The notes: generated by a model from the letters alone, not told the origin. 64,000 nt of DNA from Thermoplasmata archaeon (GCA_015063245.1 SUSV01000004.1:57723-121722), one strand, 5' to 3'. Positions 16,666 through 25,572 are shown, counted from the stretch's first letter. Numbers and translations are program-made.

Positions 16666-17646
16666 TCAGAGGTATCCAGACTTCTGGAGGGCCATGAGGT
16701 CCTCTGTGGAGAGCTTCTCTCCCGCCTTGAAGCGCTCGAAGATCTCCTTTGCTTCCTTCTTACCGGACTCGTCGATCCTCTTCTTCTTGACGTTGTTCTT
16801 CTTGTTCTTGAAGGCAGCGGAATCCTTGTCCATCTCGTGAACGGACTTGATCTGCTCGATGTGCTTCTTGTGCTCCTCGTCGGCTGCCTGCTTGCACTCG
16901 ATGAACTTGGCCTGGGCTGCGTCGGCTTCCTTCCTGAGCTTGTCTGCCTGCTCGTAGTATCCGATCATCCTGTCGTGAGCGGCCTGTGCCTGCTCTGCGT
17001 ACTCGGACACCTGATGGTGGTAGGTCTCTGCCTGTGCCTTTGCCTCCCTGAGCTGTCCGACGAGACCCTTGATCTCATCGTTCTGCTCGTAGGTCTTCTC
17101 CCTCTCGCTGATCTCCTTGGCAAGGGCCTGAATCTGCTTGACGATTCCGTTCTCCTTGTCCTTTCCAAGGATTTGTGTCTGCTGGGTGTATTCAAGATCC
17201 TGGAGCTGCTTCTTCAGCTGCTTGAGGGGGACCTGGTCCTTCTCCTCTGATTTCTCAGTCCTGTAAGGTGCGAGCTGCTCTTTGAGTGCGGTTACCTTCT
17301 GGTTCCACTCATCCCTGAGCTCCTTTGTCTCCCTTACCTTCTGATTGTAGGAGTCGCGCTCCTCCCTGCACTTTCCTGCCTCGTCGACGAGTTCCCTGAC
17401 CTGTCCGTTGAGTGCGTCCCTCTTGGCCTTCCACTCCTTGGTCTGGTTGTTGAGCTCGTCCCTGAGCTTCCTGTGCTTCTCTGCATCGTCGTTGGCGATG
17501 CTGCGCTTCTCCTCCATCTCTGCGAGGCCTTCCTCGGAATCGATGGTCGTCTCTTCCTCGGCGATCACCTGTTCGGTGACCTCTTCTGCCTGCATCTGCT
17601 GTTCCTGAGAATCCTGCTGCTGAATTTCCTCCACAAAATCTTCCAT
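16666..17646 (-). CDS. Long coiled-coil protein (archaeal COG1340-like)
   Basis: 326 aa, almost entirely charged alpha-helical heptads rich in Glu, Lys, Gln and Arg from about residue 40 to 280, with no cysteine cluster, membrane segment or catalytic motif. The N-terminus is acidic and Gln-rich. The C-terminus (KEIFERFKAGEKLSTEDLMALQKSGYL) is a short conserved-looking helical tag. Resembles archaeal coiled-coil proteins of unknown function sometimes annotated as phosphoserine-phosphatase-like. Its own terminator follows; transcribed alone. Cytoplasmic structural or scaffolding role is a guess. Confidence 0.75.
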   Translation of the reverse strand: MEDFVEEIQQQDSQEQQMQAEEVTEQVIAEEETTIDSEEGLAEMEEKRSIANDDAEKHRKLRDELNNQTKEWKAKRDALNGQVRELVDEAGKCREERDSYNQKVRETKELRDEWNQKVTALKEQLAPYRTEKSEEKDQVPLKQLKKQLQDLEYTQQTQILGKDKENGIVKQIQALAKEISEREKTYEQNDEIKGLVGQLREAKAQAETYHHQVSEYAEQAQAAHDRMIGYYEQADKLRKEADAAQAKFIECKQAADEEHKKHIEQIKSVHEMDKDSAAFKNKKNNVKKKRIDESGKKEAKEIFERFKAGEKLSTEDLMALQKSGYL

Positions 17647-17796
17647 AAATGTTCAACTCACTATGTTCGCATTGACCATGAGATAAGCATGGTCCACTTT
17701 GATTACGCGTAATAACAGGTTATTAATAAAGCTTTGGGAAAATCTGTCCGCCAATCCATAGTTTTTCCTTTATATCGTAAAACCTTTCCTGCGGGC

Positions 17797-18315
17797 ATGA
17801 ACGAGGAGTTCGCAGTGGATGAGAACGGGCTTACCGCTGACGGATACCATGTGCTCGATCCCAAGAGCAAGACATCTATGTATCTCGGCAATCTTATAAA
17901 ATGCGCGTTACTGTCCGCATTGGTCGTGCCTGTCCTGGTCTTCTCCGATGACATTTTCGCGGATCAGAGGGCAACCGGATGCGCGGTCGTCATCGCTTTC
18001 TACGTCATCGCGCTCATCTACCTGATGATAACGCCACAGGTCTTCTACAGGCGCTACCGCTACAGACTCGACGACGACAAGGTCGAGGTCAGGCGCGGTG
18101 TCTTCTTCGTCACCCATACATTGGTGCCCATCGAGAGGGTCCACCAGGTACAGGTCAGGAAGGGTCCGATCAACAAGATGCTCGGGCTCGCCGATGTCCA
18201 GATCACAACAGCAGGCGGCGCGGCATCCCTGGAGTTCCTGGACGAATCCACGGCAGAGAGCATCGCCGCGAGACTAAACGAATGCGTCGTGAAACTCCTC
18301 AAGGAACGTGACTGA
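17797..18315 (+). CDS. PH-domain membrane protein, YdbS-like
   Basis: 172 aa. Two membrane helices (about residues 33-55 and 63-85) are followed by one bacterial PH (bPH2, DUF304) domain: RYRLDDDKVEVRRGVFF, THTLVPIERVHQVQVRKGPINKMLGLADVQITTAGG. ATG 17797 is chosen because a TATA box (CTTTATATC) lies about 25 nt upstream, fitting a leaderless mRNA; the frame is open further upstream. The larger YdbT-like partner starts 2 nt after its stop, the pairing known from bacterial ydbST. Function of the pair is not established. Confidence 0.8.
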   Translation: MNEEFAVDENGLTADGYHVLDPKSKTSMYLGNLIKCALLSALVVPVLVFSDDIFADQRATGCAVVIAFYVIALIYLMITPQVFYRRYRYRLDDDKVEVRRGVFFVTHTLVPIERVHQVQVRKGPINKMLGLADVQITTAGGAASLEFLDESTAESIAARLNECVVKLLKERD

Positions 18316-18317
18316 AA

Positions 18318-19835
18318 GTGGATGGTGAAACGCCTGAAGCACCAAGGATAGGCGAAGAGACCTTCGTCCTGAGGAACCACCCCTCGGTCATCTTCGGCAA
18401 TGTTGTGAAGACCATCGTCTTCTTCCTGCTGGTGATCCTGGTAAATTCGGCCAACATGGATGTGGATTTGTCCAAGGGCAGGGAGAAGCTCGGGGACTAC
18501 AGGATCATACTCATCGCCGTGGCCATACTGATATGGCTCGTGATCCTCTTCTGGAGGAGATGGAAGCTCACCACCTACACCTTCAGCCCGACCGAGCTCA
18601 CCGTCAGGAGGAATACCCTCTACAAGAAGGACGTGCACATCCAATACTCTAGGCTGGCGTCGGTCAACGTCAGGAGGACCGTCCTCAACCATGTGTTCGG
18701 TACCACGGAGCTGCTGTTCAACGTGAACTCGTCGGTCAACTTCAATGCGGCCGAGGCGAGACTCGTCCTCAAGAGCCCGGAGGCGGACAAGCTGAGGGAA
18801 TCCATCTCCACGAGGATCTTCGCCCGCGAGATGAGAATGGAAGAGGAAGAAGTCAAGGAGACTCTGGTCAAGGTCAGCAACGGCGACATCATCCTGCACG
18901 GTCTTTTCGGACAGCCCACGGCACAATCTATAGTGGGAATCGCCTCCCTCGTCTACTCCTTGGCCACGATCTTCTTCGGGGACGGGACCGGAGTCGCGCC
19001 TGCGCTGGTACTGTTCGTCTTCTCATACGCCGTGCCTTGGGTCAGGACCATCATGAGGTACTACAACTACAGGGTGTACCGGGTAGATGACACGATCACC
19101 GTGGAGAGCGGGCTCATTAACAACTACCGCAGCTCGTTCAACATAAACAAGGTCAATTCCGTCCGCATCAGACAGCCTCTGCTGGCGAGGTTCATGGGAA
19201 AGGCGCTGCTCGAGGCGGAGGTCATCGGCCTAGCGGATTCCGAAGGTCTGCCGCTCCTCTGCCCGCTGAAAGGAAAGGACATAGTTATGAATCTGGCACA
19301 CCAGCTTGTACCAGAATTCCTATTCGATGTAGAGCACTGGGGCCAGCCCAGGAAGGCCCTGATCCCCACCGTCATGTACAAGGTCATCCTCTCATGCATC
19401 TTCATCGGCATCGGTGCGTTCACCCTCATCACCGCCGAGACCGCAGGTTATGAGGACGATGTATCGAGGTACCTGGTCTACGGACTCGTGATCTCATTGG
19501 CCGCGGTCATTCCCACCCTCCTGATGATCCACGGCATACTGGCTCATGGCAACCGCGAGTTCATCATGGGCGACGATACCTTCGCCTTCGTCATCGGTGC
19601 ATACGACAGGGAGACCGATTTCATCAGATACGACAAGGTCCAGAAGACCGACGTGAGGAACGGACCCATCCAGAGGAGGTTCGGGGTCGCCGAATGCCGC
19701 GTGTCGATGATGTCCTCATCGGGAGCCAAGGTCATCAGCTCGGGGATATTCATGAGGGAGGACCTGGAGAGGATCGGCGACGAGATCATGTCCAGGATCA
19801 GGGACGGCAGATACGACTACCGCCGCTATCTCTGA
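18318..19835 (+). CDS. Multi-PH-domain membrane protein, YdbT-like
   Basis: 505 aa, starting with GTG 2 nt after the YdbS-like stop. Three bPH2 repeats are seen: TYTFSPTELTVRRNTLYKK near 95, YRVDDTITVESGLINNYR near 255, and FVIGAYDRETDFIRYDKVQK near 425. Membrane helix pairs lie between them (about 35-80, 200-240, 350-405). Forms a membrane-bound complex with its upstream partner in bacterial relatives; role unknown, possibly envelope related. Confidence 0.8.
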   Translation: MDGETPEAPRIGEETFVLRNHPSVIFGNVVKTIVFFLLVILVNSANMDVDLSKGREKLGDYRIILIAVAILIWLVILFWRRWKLTTYTFSPTELTVRRNTLYKKDVHIQYSRLASVNVRRTVLNHVFGTTELLFNVNSSVNFNAAEARLVLKSPEADKLRESISTRIFAREMRMEEEEVKETLVKVSNGDIILHGLFGQPTAQSIVGIASLVYSLATIFFGDGTGVAPALVLFVFSYAVPWVRTIMRYYNYRVYRVDDTITVESGLINNYRSSFNINKVNSVRIRQPLLARFMGKALLEAEVIGLADSEGLPLLCPLKGKDIVMNLAHQLVPEFLFDVEHWGQPRKALIPTVMYKVILSCIFIGIGAFTLITAETAGYEDDVSRYLVYGLVISLAAVIPTLLMIHGILAHGNREFIMGDDTFAFVIGAYDRETDFIRYDKVQKTDVRNGPIQRRFGVAECRVSMMSSSGAKVISSGIFMREDLERIGDEIMSRIRDGRYDYRRYL

Positions 19836-19885
19836 CGCGCGCGCAATACCTTTATAACATTCCTGCAATCGCCGTCACGATATCA

Positions 19886-21253
19886 ATGAGCAACAGCTGT
19901 CCCCTCGATTACAGATACGGACGCCCCGAAATGAAGGCTGTCTTCTCGGAAGAGAGCCGTATCCAGAACCAGATGTACGTAGAAGCCGCCCTTGCCAGGG
20001 CCCACGCATCCCTCGGAACCATATCCGAGGCGGATGCCAAGGAGATCACCCGCGTGGCAAGCCTGGATGTGGTTTCCGTCGACAGGATCAAGGAGATCGA
20101 GAAGGAGACGAGGCACGACCTCATGGCGATGGTCAAGGCCATGACCGAGAAGTGCGAGGGCGACGCCGGAAAGTACGTCCACCTCGGTGCGACATCGAAT
20201 GATATCGTCGATACCGCAACCGCTCTGCAGATCAAGGATGCGATGGAGATCATCCTCAAGGATGTCGAGGACTTCATCCACACCCTAGCAGTGATCGCCA
20301 AGAGGGAGAGGGACACCCTCGAGATCGGAAGGACGCATGCTCAGTTCGCTATCCCGATCACATTCGGATTCAAGATCGCCGGATACATCGCCGAGATGAT
20401 CAGGCACAGGGAGAGGATCATCGAGTGCATGCCCAGGGCATGCGCGGGTAAGATGGCGGGTGCCGTCGGGACCGGTGCCGCTCTCGGGAAGAACTTCTTC
20501 GAGATCCAGAGAAGGGTCATGAAGGACCTCGAGCTCACATACGAGCCTGCGGCAACACAGGTCGTGGGACGCGACAGGTACACCGAGGTCATCTGCCTGA
20601 TGGCCAACATCGCCACCTCCATCGAGAGGTACGGAACCGAGGTCAGGAACCTACAGAGGTCCGAAATCGGCGAGGCATCGGAGTTCTTCGATGTCAAGAA
20701 GCAGGTCGGAAGCTCCACCATGGCTCAGAAGCGCAACCCGATGAACTCGGAGAACTGCTGCGGACTCGCAAGGGTCGTGAGAGGATTCGTCACACCCACG
20801 TTCGAGAGCCAGGTCCTCTGGCACGAGAGGGACCTCTCCAACTCATCCACCGAGAGGTTCACACTTCCCCACGTGTTCATCCTCACCGACGAGATCCTGA
20901 AGAAGATGAACTGGATCTTCGAGGGTCTTGAGGTCCACTCCGACAAGATGCTTGAGAACATCGAGTCCTCAAGAGGTCTCGTGATGGCAGAGCCCCTCAT
21001 GATGAAGCTCACCGAGAAGGGCGTAGGAAGGCAGGATGCCCACGAGATCATCAGGGAGTCCGCCATGATCGCAGAGGACCAGAAGAGGCACCTCAGGGAT
21101 GTGCTCCTCGAGAGGGAGGACCTGAAAGGGGTGCTCACCAAGGACGAGATCATCGCCACAATGGACGCCGCCAACTACATCGGTGGCGCGAGGGAGATCG
21201 TCGACAAGATGGTCGAGGCGGCGGAGAACGTCACCGGCAGGAAAGTGGAGTGA
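19886..21253 (+). CDS. purB: Adenylosuccinate lyase
   Basis: 455 aa fumarase/aspartase-fold enzyme. It cleaves SAICAR and adenylosuccinate to fumarate plus AICAR or AMP in purine synthesis. Signature SSTMAQKRNPMNSE (around 284-297, catalytic Ser loop) is present, with TSNDIVDTATALQ and the His in GRTHAQFA. ATG 19886 has a TATA box (CTTTATAAC) about 35 nt upstream. Its stop overlaps the ATG of a small membrane protein by 1 nt. Confidence 0.95.
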   Translation: MSNSCPLDYRYGRPEMKAVFSEESRIQNQMYVEAALARAHASLGTISEADAKEITRVASLDVVSVDRIKEIEKETRHDLMAMVKAMTEKCEGDAGKYVHLGATSNDIVDTATALQIKDAMEIILKDVEDFIHTLAVIAKRERDTLEIGRTHAQFAIPITFGFKIAGYIAEMIRHRERIIECMPRACAGKMAGAVGTGAALGKNFFEIQRRVMKDLELTYEPAATQVVGRDRYTEVICLMANIATSIERYGTEVRNLQRSEIGEASEFFDVKKQVGSSTMAQKRNPMNSENCCGLARVVRGFVTPTFESQVLWHERDLSNSSTERFTLPHVFILTDEILKKMNWIFEGLEVHSDKMLENIESSRGLVMAEPLMMKLTEKGVGRQDAHEIIRESAMIAEDQKRHLRDVLLEREDLKGVLTKDEIIATMDAANYIGGAREIVDKMVEAAENVTGRKVE

Positions 21254-21423
21254 TGGACAGGAACGCCAAGCACGGGCTCATCCTCGGCGCGATAGTCGGT
21301 GCCTCGCTGACCGCATTCTACTGCTATCACGGCGGCAACCCGTGGTTCGGCATAATATTCATCCCCATCGGAGCGTTCATGGGTGCAGGACCCTGGCTCG
21401 TGATGCGCAAGGAAGACGATTGA
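21253..21423 (+). CDS. Small two-helix membrane protein
   Basis: 56 aa, overlapping the purB stop (TGATG). Short basic N-terminus, two hydrophobic segments (about residues 8-24 and 31-50) separated by YHGGNPW, and a charged tail MRKEDD. Glycine-rich helices. No family recognised. Supported by tight coupling to purB, an intact frame ending in TGA and a membrane-protein composition. Confidence 0.5.
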   Translation: MDRNAKHGLILGAIVGASLTAFYCYHGGNPWFGIIFIPIGAFMGAGPWLVMRKEDD

Positions 21424-21476
21424 ATCTTCAAAAATTAGTAATCGGCACCGCCCGAGAGGACGGTGCCATGAAGTTT

Positions 21477-21878
21477 TCAGAGTTTGTCTCCGGCGTGATC
21501 GCCGGGCGTCACGTAGAAGATATCCTCGACCTTCATCTTGATGAGGTTCTTAGCAGGATATGTCTCCTTCTTGGAATGGGCGAAGGCAACGGCCTTCTCA
21601 TAGTCCGCTCCGGAGTTCTCGATGGTGACGGTTCCCTTGATCTGGTAGGACTCTTTGAAATCCCTGCTCCAGATGTAGAACGCCGCCTTGGGGTTCTCCT
21701 TGAGGTTCTTGAGCGTCTTGTTGAGGTAATTGTCGATCAACCAGATGTTTCCATCCTCGCCCTGGAAGATCATTCCTACAGGTACTACATTGGGTGTTCC
21801 GTCCTTGGATGCGGTAGCGAAGGCGATGATTCCAGTCGCCTTCATCTCCTCGAGCATCTCTGCAGTGAGTTGTGCCAT
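21477..21878 (-). CDS. Pyridoxamine 5'-phosphate oxidase-like FMN-binding protein
   Basis: 133 aa split-barrel flavin-binding fold. MAQLTAEMLEEMKATGIIAFATASKDGTPNVVPVGMIF is the typical N-terminal strand pair; IWLIDNYLNKTLKNLKENPKAAFYIW is the middle of the barrel. True PNPOx enzymes are longer, so this is one of the general FMN- or F420-binding stress and redox proteins. Transcribed alone and convergent with purB. Substrate unknown. Confidence 0.85.
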   Translation of the reverse strand: MAQLTAEMLEEMKATGIIAFATASKDGTPNVVPVGMIFQGEDGNIWLIDNYLNKTLKNLKENPKAAFYIWSRDFKESYQIKGTVTIENSGADYEKAVAFAHSKKETYPAKNLIKMKVEDIFYVTPGDHAGDKL

Positions 21879-21976
21879 GGATGTCGGAATGTCGGTACAG
21901 GGATTAAAGGTTAAGGCGGAATGGCCAAATTATTTATTGGGGTTCACGGTACGGTGTCATACCGGGATTTCTCAAT

Positions 21977-22051
21977 GGGCAAGTAGATCAGCCCGGTTAG
22001 ATCGCTTCGTTCGCAACGAAGAGGCCGCGAGTTCGAATCTCGCCTTGTCCA
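21977..22051 (+). tRNA. tRNA-Ala (anticodon CGC)
   Basis: Full cloverleaf: acceptor GGGCAAG/CTTGTCC with the alanine identity pair G3:U70, D-stem GATC/GATC, anticodon stem CTTCG/CGAAG around loop TTCGCAA (anticodon CGC at 22012-22014), T-arm GCGAG-TTCGAAT-CTCGC, discriminator A at 22051. CCA is not encoded. No intron. Copies of its 3' end follow (see repeat). Confidence 0.95.
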
Positions 22052-22168
22052 CTTCCTTTGTCCACCCAGACTATGAAAATCAGGATTGTCATTGTCCACC
22101 AATTTCCGCGGCACTGTCCACCAATCAGACGTTCCTGTCCACCAGTCGTCTTTGGTGCATTGTCCGCC
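22046..22168 (+). repeat. Degenerate repeats of the tRNA-Ala 3' end
   Basis: The octamer TGTCCACC or a near copy occurs at 22046 (within the tRNA, TGTCCAC), 22059, 22093, 22115, 22136 and 22161 (TGTCCGCC). Several copies extend to TGTCCACCA(A/G)T. Spacing is 13-34 nt. Repeats of a tRNA terminus next to the gene suggest slippage or repeated integration/excision scars. They lie before and inside the 5' part of the next open frame, which may therefore start later. Confidence 0.55.
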
Positions 22169-22450
22169 ATCGCCAAGGATCTCGACCTCAAGATGATCAT
22201 CATCTTCGGATCGGTCGCGAGAGGGACCGCCGATGGTAACAGCGACTTGGATATGCTCATAGTGATGGATACCGATAAGAAACGGGCCGAGAGAGTGGCC
22301 GACGTTCAGATATGCCTGTGGAAGAGGGATCTGATCCTGGAAAAGGACATAATCGTGGTCACACCGAAGGAGTATGAGGAGAGGAAGGATGATGAGCACT
22401 CCTTCATACACGAAATCGTATCCACCGGGGTTGTGGCATATGAGGCTTGA
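22073..22450 (+). CDS. Minimal nucleotidyltransferase (MNT/MntA-like)
   Basis: Up to 125 aa. The nucleotidyltransferase signature GSVARG...NSDLDMLIV is intact (GS plus DxD), followed by the second acidic strand KDIIVVT. Such solitary domains are usually the antitoxin/AMPylating half of HEPN-MNT modules, but no HEPN gene is adjacent. The start is uncertain: ATG 22073 is used, but the first 30 codons run through the TGTCCACC repeats, and a TTG at 22160 closer to the domain is possible. Convergent with the VTC gene. Confidence 0.6.
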   Translation: MKIRIVIVHQFPRHCPPIRRSCPPVVFGALSAIAKDLDLKMIIIFGSVARGTADGNSDLDMLIVMDTDKKRAERVADVQICLWKRDLILEKDIIVVTPKEYEERKDDEHSFIHEIVSTGVVAYEA

Positions 22451-22476
22451 GCCGAGGCGTTTCGGGATCGATCGTT

Positions 22477-23223
22477 TCACATACCATCCTGCAGGAAGGC
22501 CGCTCTGCCTGTGGGCAGCCTGATGAACTCCTCCGGGACCTTCCTGAGGACCATCTCCTTGTAGGCATTGCCATACTTGCTAAAGCTCGAATTGTACAGG
22601 CGGTTGGAGCTCAGAAGCGACGTGAGCCAGGCCGGATACCCGTACAGGGTCTTGATCTCCATCAGCGTGTACCCTTCCGGAAGGACGGGATGCCCTCCCA
22701 CAGGCAGTGTCAGGTCCGCATCCTCGGTACGGGCCAGGATGTTGGTGTCGATTGTGATCCTGAGGTCCCTGCCGGAGCTGTATGCATCCCTGTCGTACGA
22801 CAGGTACATGGCCGGACGGATGTCCGGGTAGCGTACCCTCATGTATCCGATCTCCTGCCCGATCTGAGTGGTCGGCCCCTGGCCGCATCCGCATAGCCAG
22901 TCGACGGCATCGCGGAGCGGCATTGTGAGCCTCCTCTTGTACACCACGGACTCGTACTTCTTCTTCAGCTCCACGAAGACATCGTCGTCGGAGGAGAGGG
23001 AGCCGTAGGAACGGAGTCTGAGCTTCTCCTTGTACACGGGCTTGGAGATCGAACGGCGCGCAAGCAGATAGCTTGGCGTATCGAAGTAGATGTTCCTGAT
23101 CGAGCTGTGGGCGTAACGGTCGGCTCTCATATGCTCGTTCAGAGCCTCCTTGACCGCCGAGGCCTGCTCGTCGTCCATCAGGTACTTGAGCTCGTACCTC
23201 TTGAACACGGACCTTGCGTCCAC
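22477..23223 (-). CDS. VTC-domain protein (polyphosphate polymerase-like)
   Basis: 248 aa. Triphosphate-tunnel fold of the VTC family: FKRYELKYLM at the start, NIYFDTPSYLLARRS, KLRLRSYG, VFVELKKKYESVVYKRR, and LMEIKTLYGYPAW near the end. These basic and acidic strands line the tunnel. Eukaryotic VTC4 makes polyphosphate from ATP; prokaryotic homologues commonly pair with a DUF4956 membrane protein, as here (4 nt spacing). Likely polyphosphate synthesis or sensing at the membrane. Confidence 0.85.
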   Translation of the reverse strand: MDARSVFKRYELKYLMDDEQASAVKEALNEHMRADRYAHSSIRNIYFDTPSYLLARRSISKPVYKEKLRLRSYGSLSSDDDVFVELKKKYESVVYKRRLTMPLRDAVDWLCGCGQGPTTQIGQEIGYMRVRYPDIRPAMYLSYDRDAYSSGRDLRITIDTNILARTEDADLTLPVGGHPVLPEGYTLMEIKTLYGYPAWLTSLLSSNRLYNSSFSKYGNAYKEMVLRKVPEEFIRLPTGRAAFLQDGM

Positions 23224-23227
23224 GGAA

Positions 23228-23911
23228 TCACAGCCCCTGCTGCTCCGTATCCTCGACCGTCACCGCCACCTCGAGGTTCCCGTTCCGGACCCTTATCCTG
23301 TCTATGAGCTCCTTCTGCTGATCGATATCGTTCATCCTCACCTTGTACTTCAGCTTATACATCGTGCCCATGTTCGATGAGCGGACGGATATCAGCTGGT
23401 GCTCGGAGGTGTACTCCTCGATAACAGGATCGATCTCCGTCCCGTAATCGACATCCTCGGGTATGACTATCCTCACTACCCTGTCAGCGGAATTCGCCTT
23501 GGTTCCGCCGAAGTTGACGGCGGTCAATACGAAGAACACCATGCCCACTATCACGGCGAATAGCAGCCCGTAAGCGACAAGCCCCATGCCGCAGAGCAGG
23601 CCTGAGGCCATGGCGAGGAACAGCACCGCTATCTCCTTGGCGGAGCCGGGTGCGGAACGGAACCTCACGAGACTGAATGCGCCTGCAACCGCTATACCCG
23701 CTCCGATGCTTCCGGAGACGGCCATTATTATCGCAGAAACTATGGCCGGGAGGCACACCACGGTCACAGCGAAGCTCCCGGAGTGGCGGTTGCGGAACAT
23801 GTAAAGGGCTGATAGGATCAGCCCCGCAAGCAGGGCCGCCCCTATGCTTATCATGAACTCCTGCGGTTCAACGGAGCCCACGGTTTCGATTATGCTGTCG
23901 AATATACTCAT
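23228..23911 (-). CDS. DUF4956 membrane protein, VTC partner
   Basis: 227 aa from ATG 23911 (GGGAG 9 nt upstream). Four or five membrane helices lie in residues 18-145, including GSIGAGIAVAGAFSLVRFRS, a motif shared with MgtC/DUF4956 proteins. A soluble C-terminal ACT-like domain of about 80 residues follows (VVRIVIPEDVDYGTEIDPV). Genes of this family sit beside VTC-domain genes in many prokaryotes; the pair probably forms a membrane-associated polyphosphate system (inference). First gene of a two-gene operon. Confidence 0.78.
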   Translation of the reverse strand: MSIFDSIIETVGSVEPQEFMISIGAALLAGLILSALYMFRNRHSGSFAVTVVCLPAIVSAIIMAVSGSIGAGIAVAGAFSLVRFRSAPGSAKEIAVLFLAMASGLLCGMGLVAYGLLFAVIVGMVFFVLTAVNFGGTKANSADRVVRIVIPEDVDYGTEIDPVIEEYTSEHQLISVRSSNMGTMYKLKYKVRMNDIDQQKELIDRIRVRNGNLEVAVTVEDTEQQGL

Positions 23912-24317
23912 CTTGTCTTTCTCCCTTGGGCCGTCATACGGCATTTTGCGAAAGGGTTTGGAAAACACGTTCTTGCCATCAAGGATGGCGTGGGATGGAT
24001 GCGCCTATGCTGAAGACTGCAGTTCATTATGCCGAACCGTGCTGCAGGGATTGATTGGGATATCGGATGAACGAGAGTTTCTTATTATTTAACAACGGGC
24101 CGCTGTTGATTTATTGCAAAGATGAACTGCAACGCGAACTGTGATGATGATAGTGTGTGCACACATTTCAACAACGGCGGATATCGGTACGGAAAAACTG
24201 CGGCATCCCCCTCCATGAAACATGCTCACAGAAAGAGCCGATCGTCTAAGGCCGGATAGTCATTTTTACGGTAACATTGCGCCGTCTGCTGGATACAGCC
24301 GTGGAAAGCCCTGGCTT
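23912..24317. other. Non-coding gap of about 400 bp
   Basis: Between the DUF4956 start and the end of a membrane protein gene. Contains a TATA-like TTATTATTTAAC near 24087. A 45-codon plus-strand open frame at 24122-24259 has three cysteines at its N-terminus, but it ends in TAG, which no supported gene here uses. No RNA or repeat seen. Confidence 0.4.
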
Positions 24318-24848
24318 TCACTGCGCAGGAACAGTACCCATCCTCATCCTGTGCATCCTTACCATGACCCGGCGTGCCGCCGGCTGGGCTATGAGCATCT
24401 CCACCCAGAAGGCTATGCAGAAGTTCCTCGGCCAGATACGTGGCCAGTTCTCGATCAGTTCCATGACATCGACCGAGGGGCCTCCCAGCATGAACCCGAT
24501 GGTCTGACCGACCAAACCTCCGAGGAAGGTGAGGATCACCGACATGAGCAGGACGCAGACTATGATGTTCATAGTGATTATCGCATTGGTGCTGTCCCCG
24601 GGGGAGCTGTATTTTCCAACTACGATCTTGGCGATGCGCCCCACGACGGTGTTCACCAACGTGAATGCGAGAACGAACATCACCGGCCAGATGACGATGT
24701 ACTGCAGCACGAACTCATCGAACCTGTCCAATGTGTAACCCATGTTGTCGTAGACGTTGTACCCGCCTATCAGCAGCGATGAGATGGATGCGATAATGCA
24801 TCCGTAGATGATTCCTTCCTTGGCGTTCCACGGCATCCTGTATTCCAT
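24318..24848 (-). CDS. Membrane protein, DUF2798-like
   Basis: 176 aa with four membrane helices arranged as two similar hairpins. The C-terminal half reads ENWPRIWPRNFCIAFWVEMLIAQPAARRVM, close to the DUF2798 pattern of a W-PRNF entry and a helix ending in a polar Arg-rich exit. No catalytic motif. Transcribed alone on the minus strand. Function unknown. Confidence 0.6.
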   Translation of the reverse strand: MEYRMPWNAKEGIIYGCIIASISSLLIGGYNVYDNMGYTLDRFDEFVLQYIVIWPVMFVLAFTLVNTVVGRIAKIVVGKYSSPGDSTNAIITMNIIVCVLLMSVILTFLGGLVGQTIGFMLGGPSVDVMELIENWPRIWPRNFCIAFWVEMLIAQPAARRVMVRMHRMRMGTVPAQ

Positions 24849-25055
24849 AACGATTTCACCTCAGACAAGGTCACTGTTTCCGCCGAGGCTTCTGATTTAC
24901 GTGGAACCTTTGGGTCTGCGAATGACGCATCGGTTATAAGCGTTTGGTCGGGAAGATGGATCGCGGGCTCAAGATGCTTTGCGGCTTGGAAAAAGAATTG
25001 GATCAATGATGTCCTGACTGCTGCGTATCCAAGGATAGATAATGAAAAGGGTTTG

Positions 25056-25069
25056 AGGGGCGAACCCCT
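25056..25069 (-). terminator. Hairpin after four-helix membrane protein
   Basis: AGGGG-CGAA-CCCCT stem-loop 20 nt past the stop of the gene at 25090, in the orientation expected for its terminator. Confidence 0.5.
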
Positions 25070-25089
25070 TGGAATGTGATATTCACGAC

Positions 25090-25572
25090 TCAGATTTTAG
25101 AATCGTTCTTCAGCACGAAGATGGCGATGAACCCGCCTACGATGGCGACGATACATCCCACCATCGACAGATACAGGCCGAATCCGATTTCGATATAATC
25201 CCCGAAGATTCCGGCTTCGTCGATCTTGTCCTTGATATACATATATGTCTTGATGAGGAAGAACAAGGATACGATTGAGAACGGGATCGCCAGGGCACTG
25301 CCGATCTTGGCCACGGTATTGCTGATGAACATGGTCGCGATCGGCACCAGGATGAGGAGGATCGCAAAGATCAGAGTGACGAGAGGCGCGTATTTAGCAC
25401 AGGTTTCATCGAAGTCCTCGGGTTCTTCTGTGTCATCGTAGATCTCCCAGCCTGTGAGGCTCTCGTCGGCAAGTCCAGGGATGTCGACAGACATCCATGT
25501 GGTGTAGACGCCGATGAGCATGATGACCGCGGCGACGACGATTATTAGATTCAGTAATCTTCTGTTATCCAT
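25090..25572 (-). CDS. Four-helix membrane protein of unknown function
   Basis: 160 aa. First helix at residues 7-29, then an acidic extracytoplasmic loop (SLTGWEIYDDTEEPEDFDETC) with one Cys, then three helices (about 70-90, 97-118, 130-155). ATG 25572 is chosen because GGTGAT lies 4 nt upstream; longer starts lack a ribosome site. No family recognised. Probably a small membrane sensor or structural protein, but nothing shows which. Confidence 0.6.
   Translation of the reverse strand: MDNRRLLNLIIVVAAVIMLIGVYTTWMSVDIPGLADESLTGWEIYDDTEEPEDFDETCAKYAPLVTLIFAILLILVPIATMFISNTVAKIGSALAIPFSIVSLFFLIKTYMYIKDKIDEAGIFGDYIEIGFGLYLSMVGCIVAIVGGFIAIFVLKNDSKI

Noticed and set aside
21997..22260. Minus-strand frame through the tRNA and repeats
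   Set aside because: Its end is a translation of the tRNA gene; no gene-like composition.
24122..24259. 45-codon open frame with an N-terminal cysteine cluster
   Set aside because: Ends in TAG, which no supported gene here uses, and has no convincing promoter or ribosome site.
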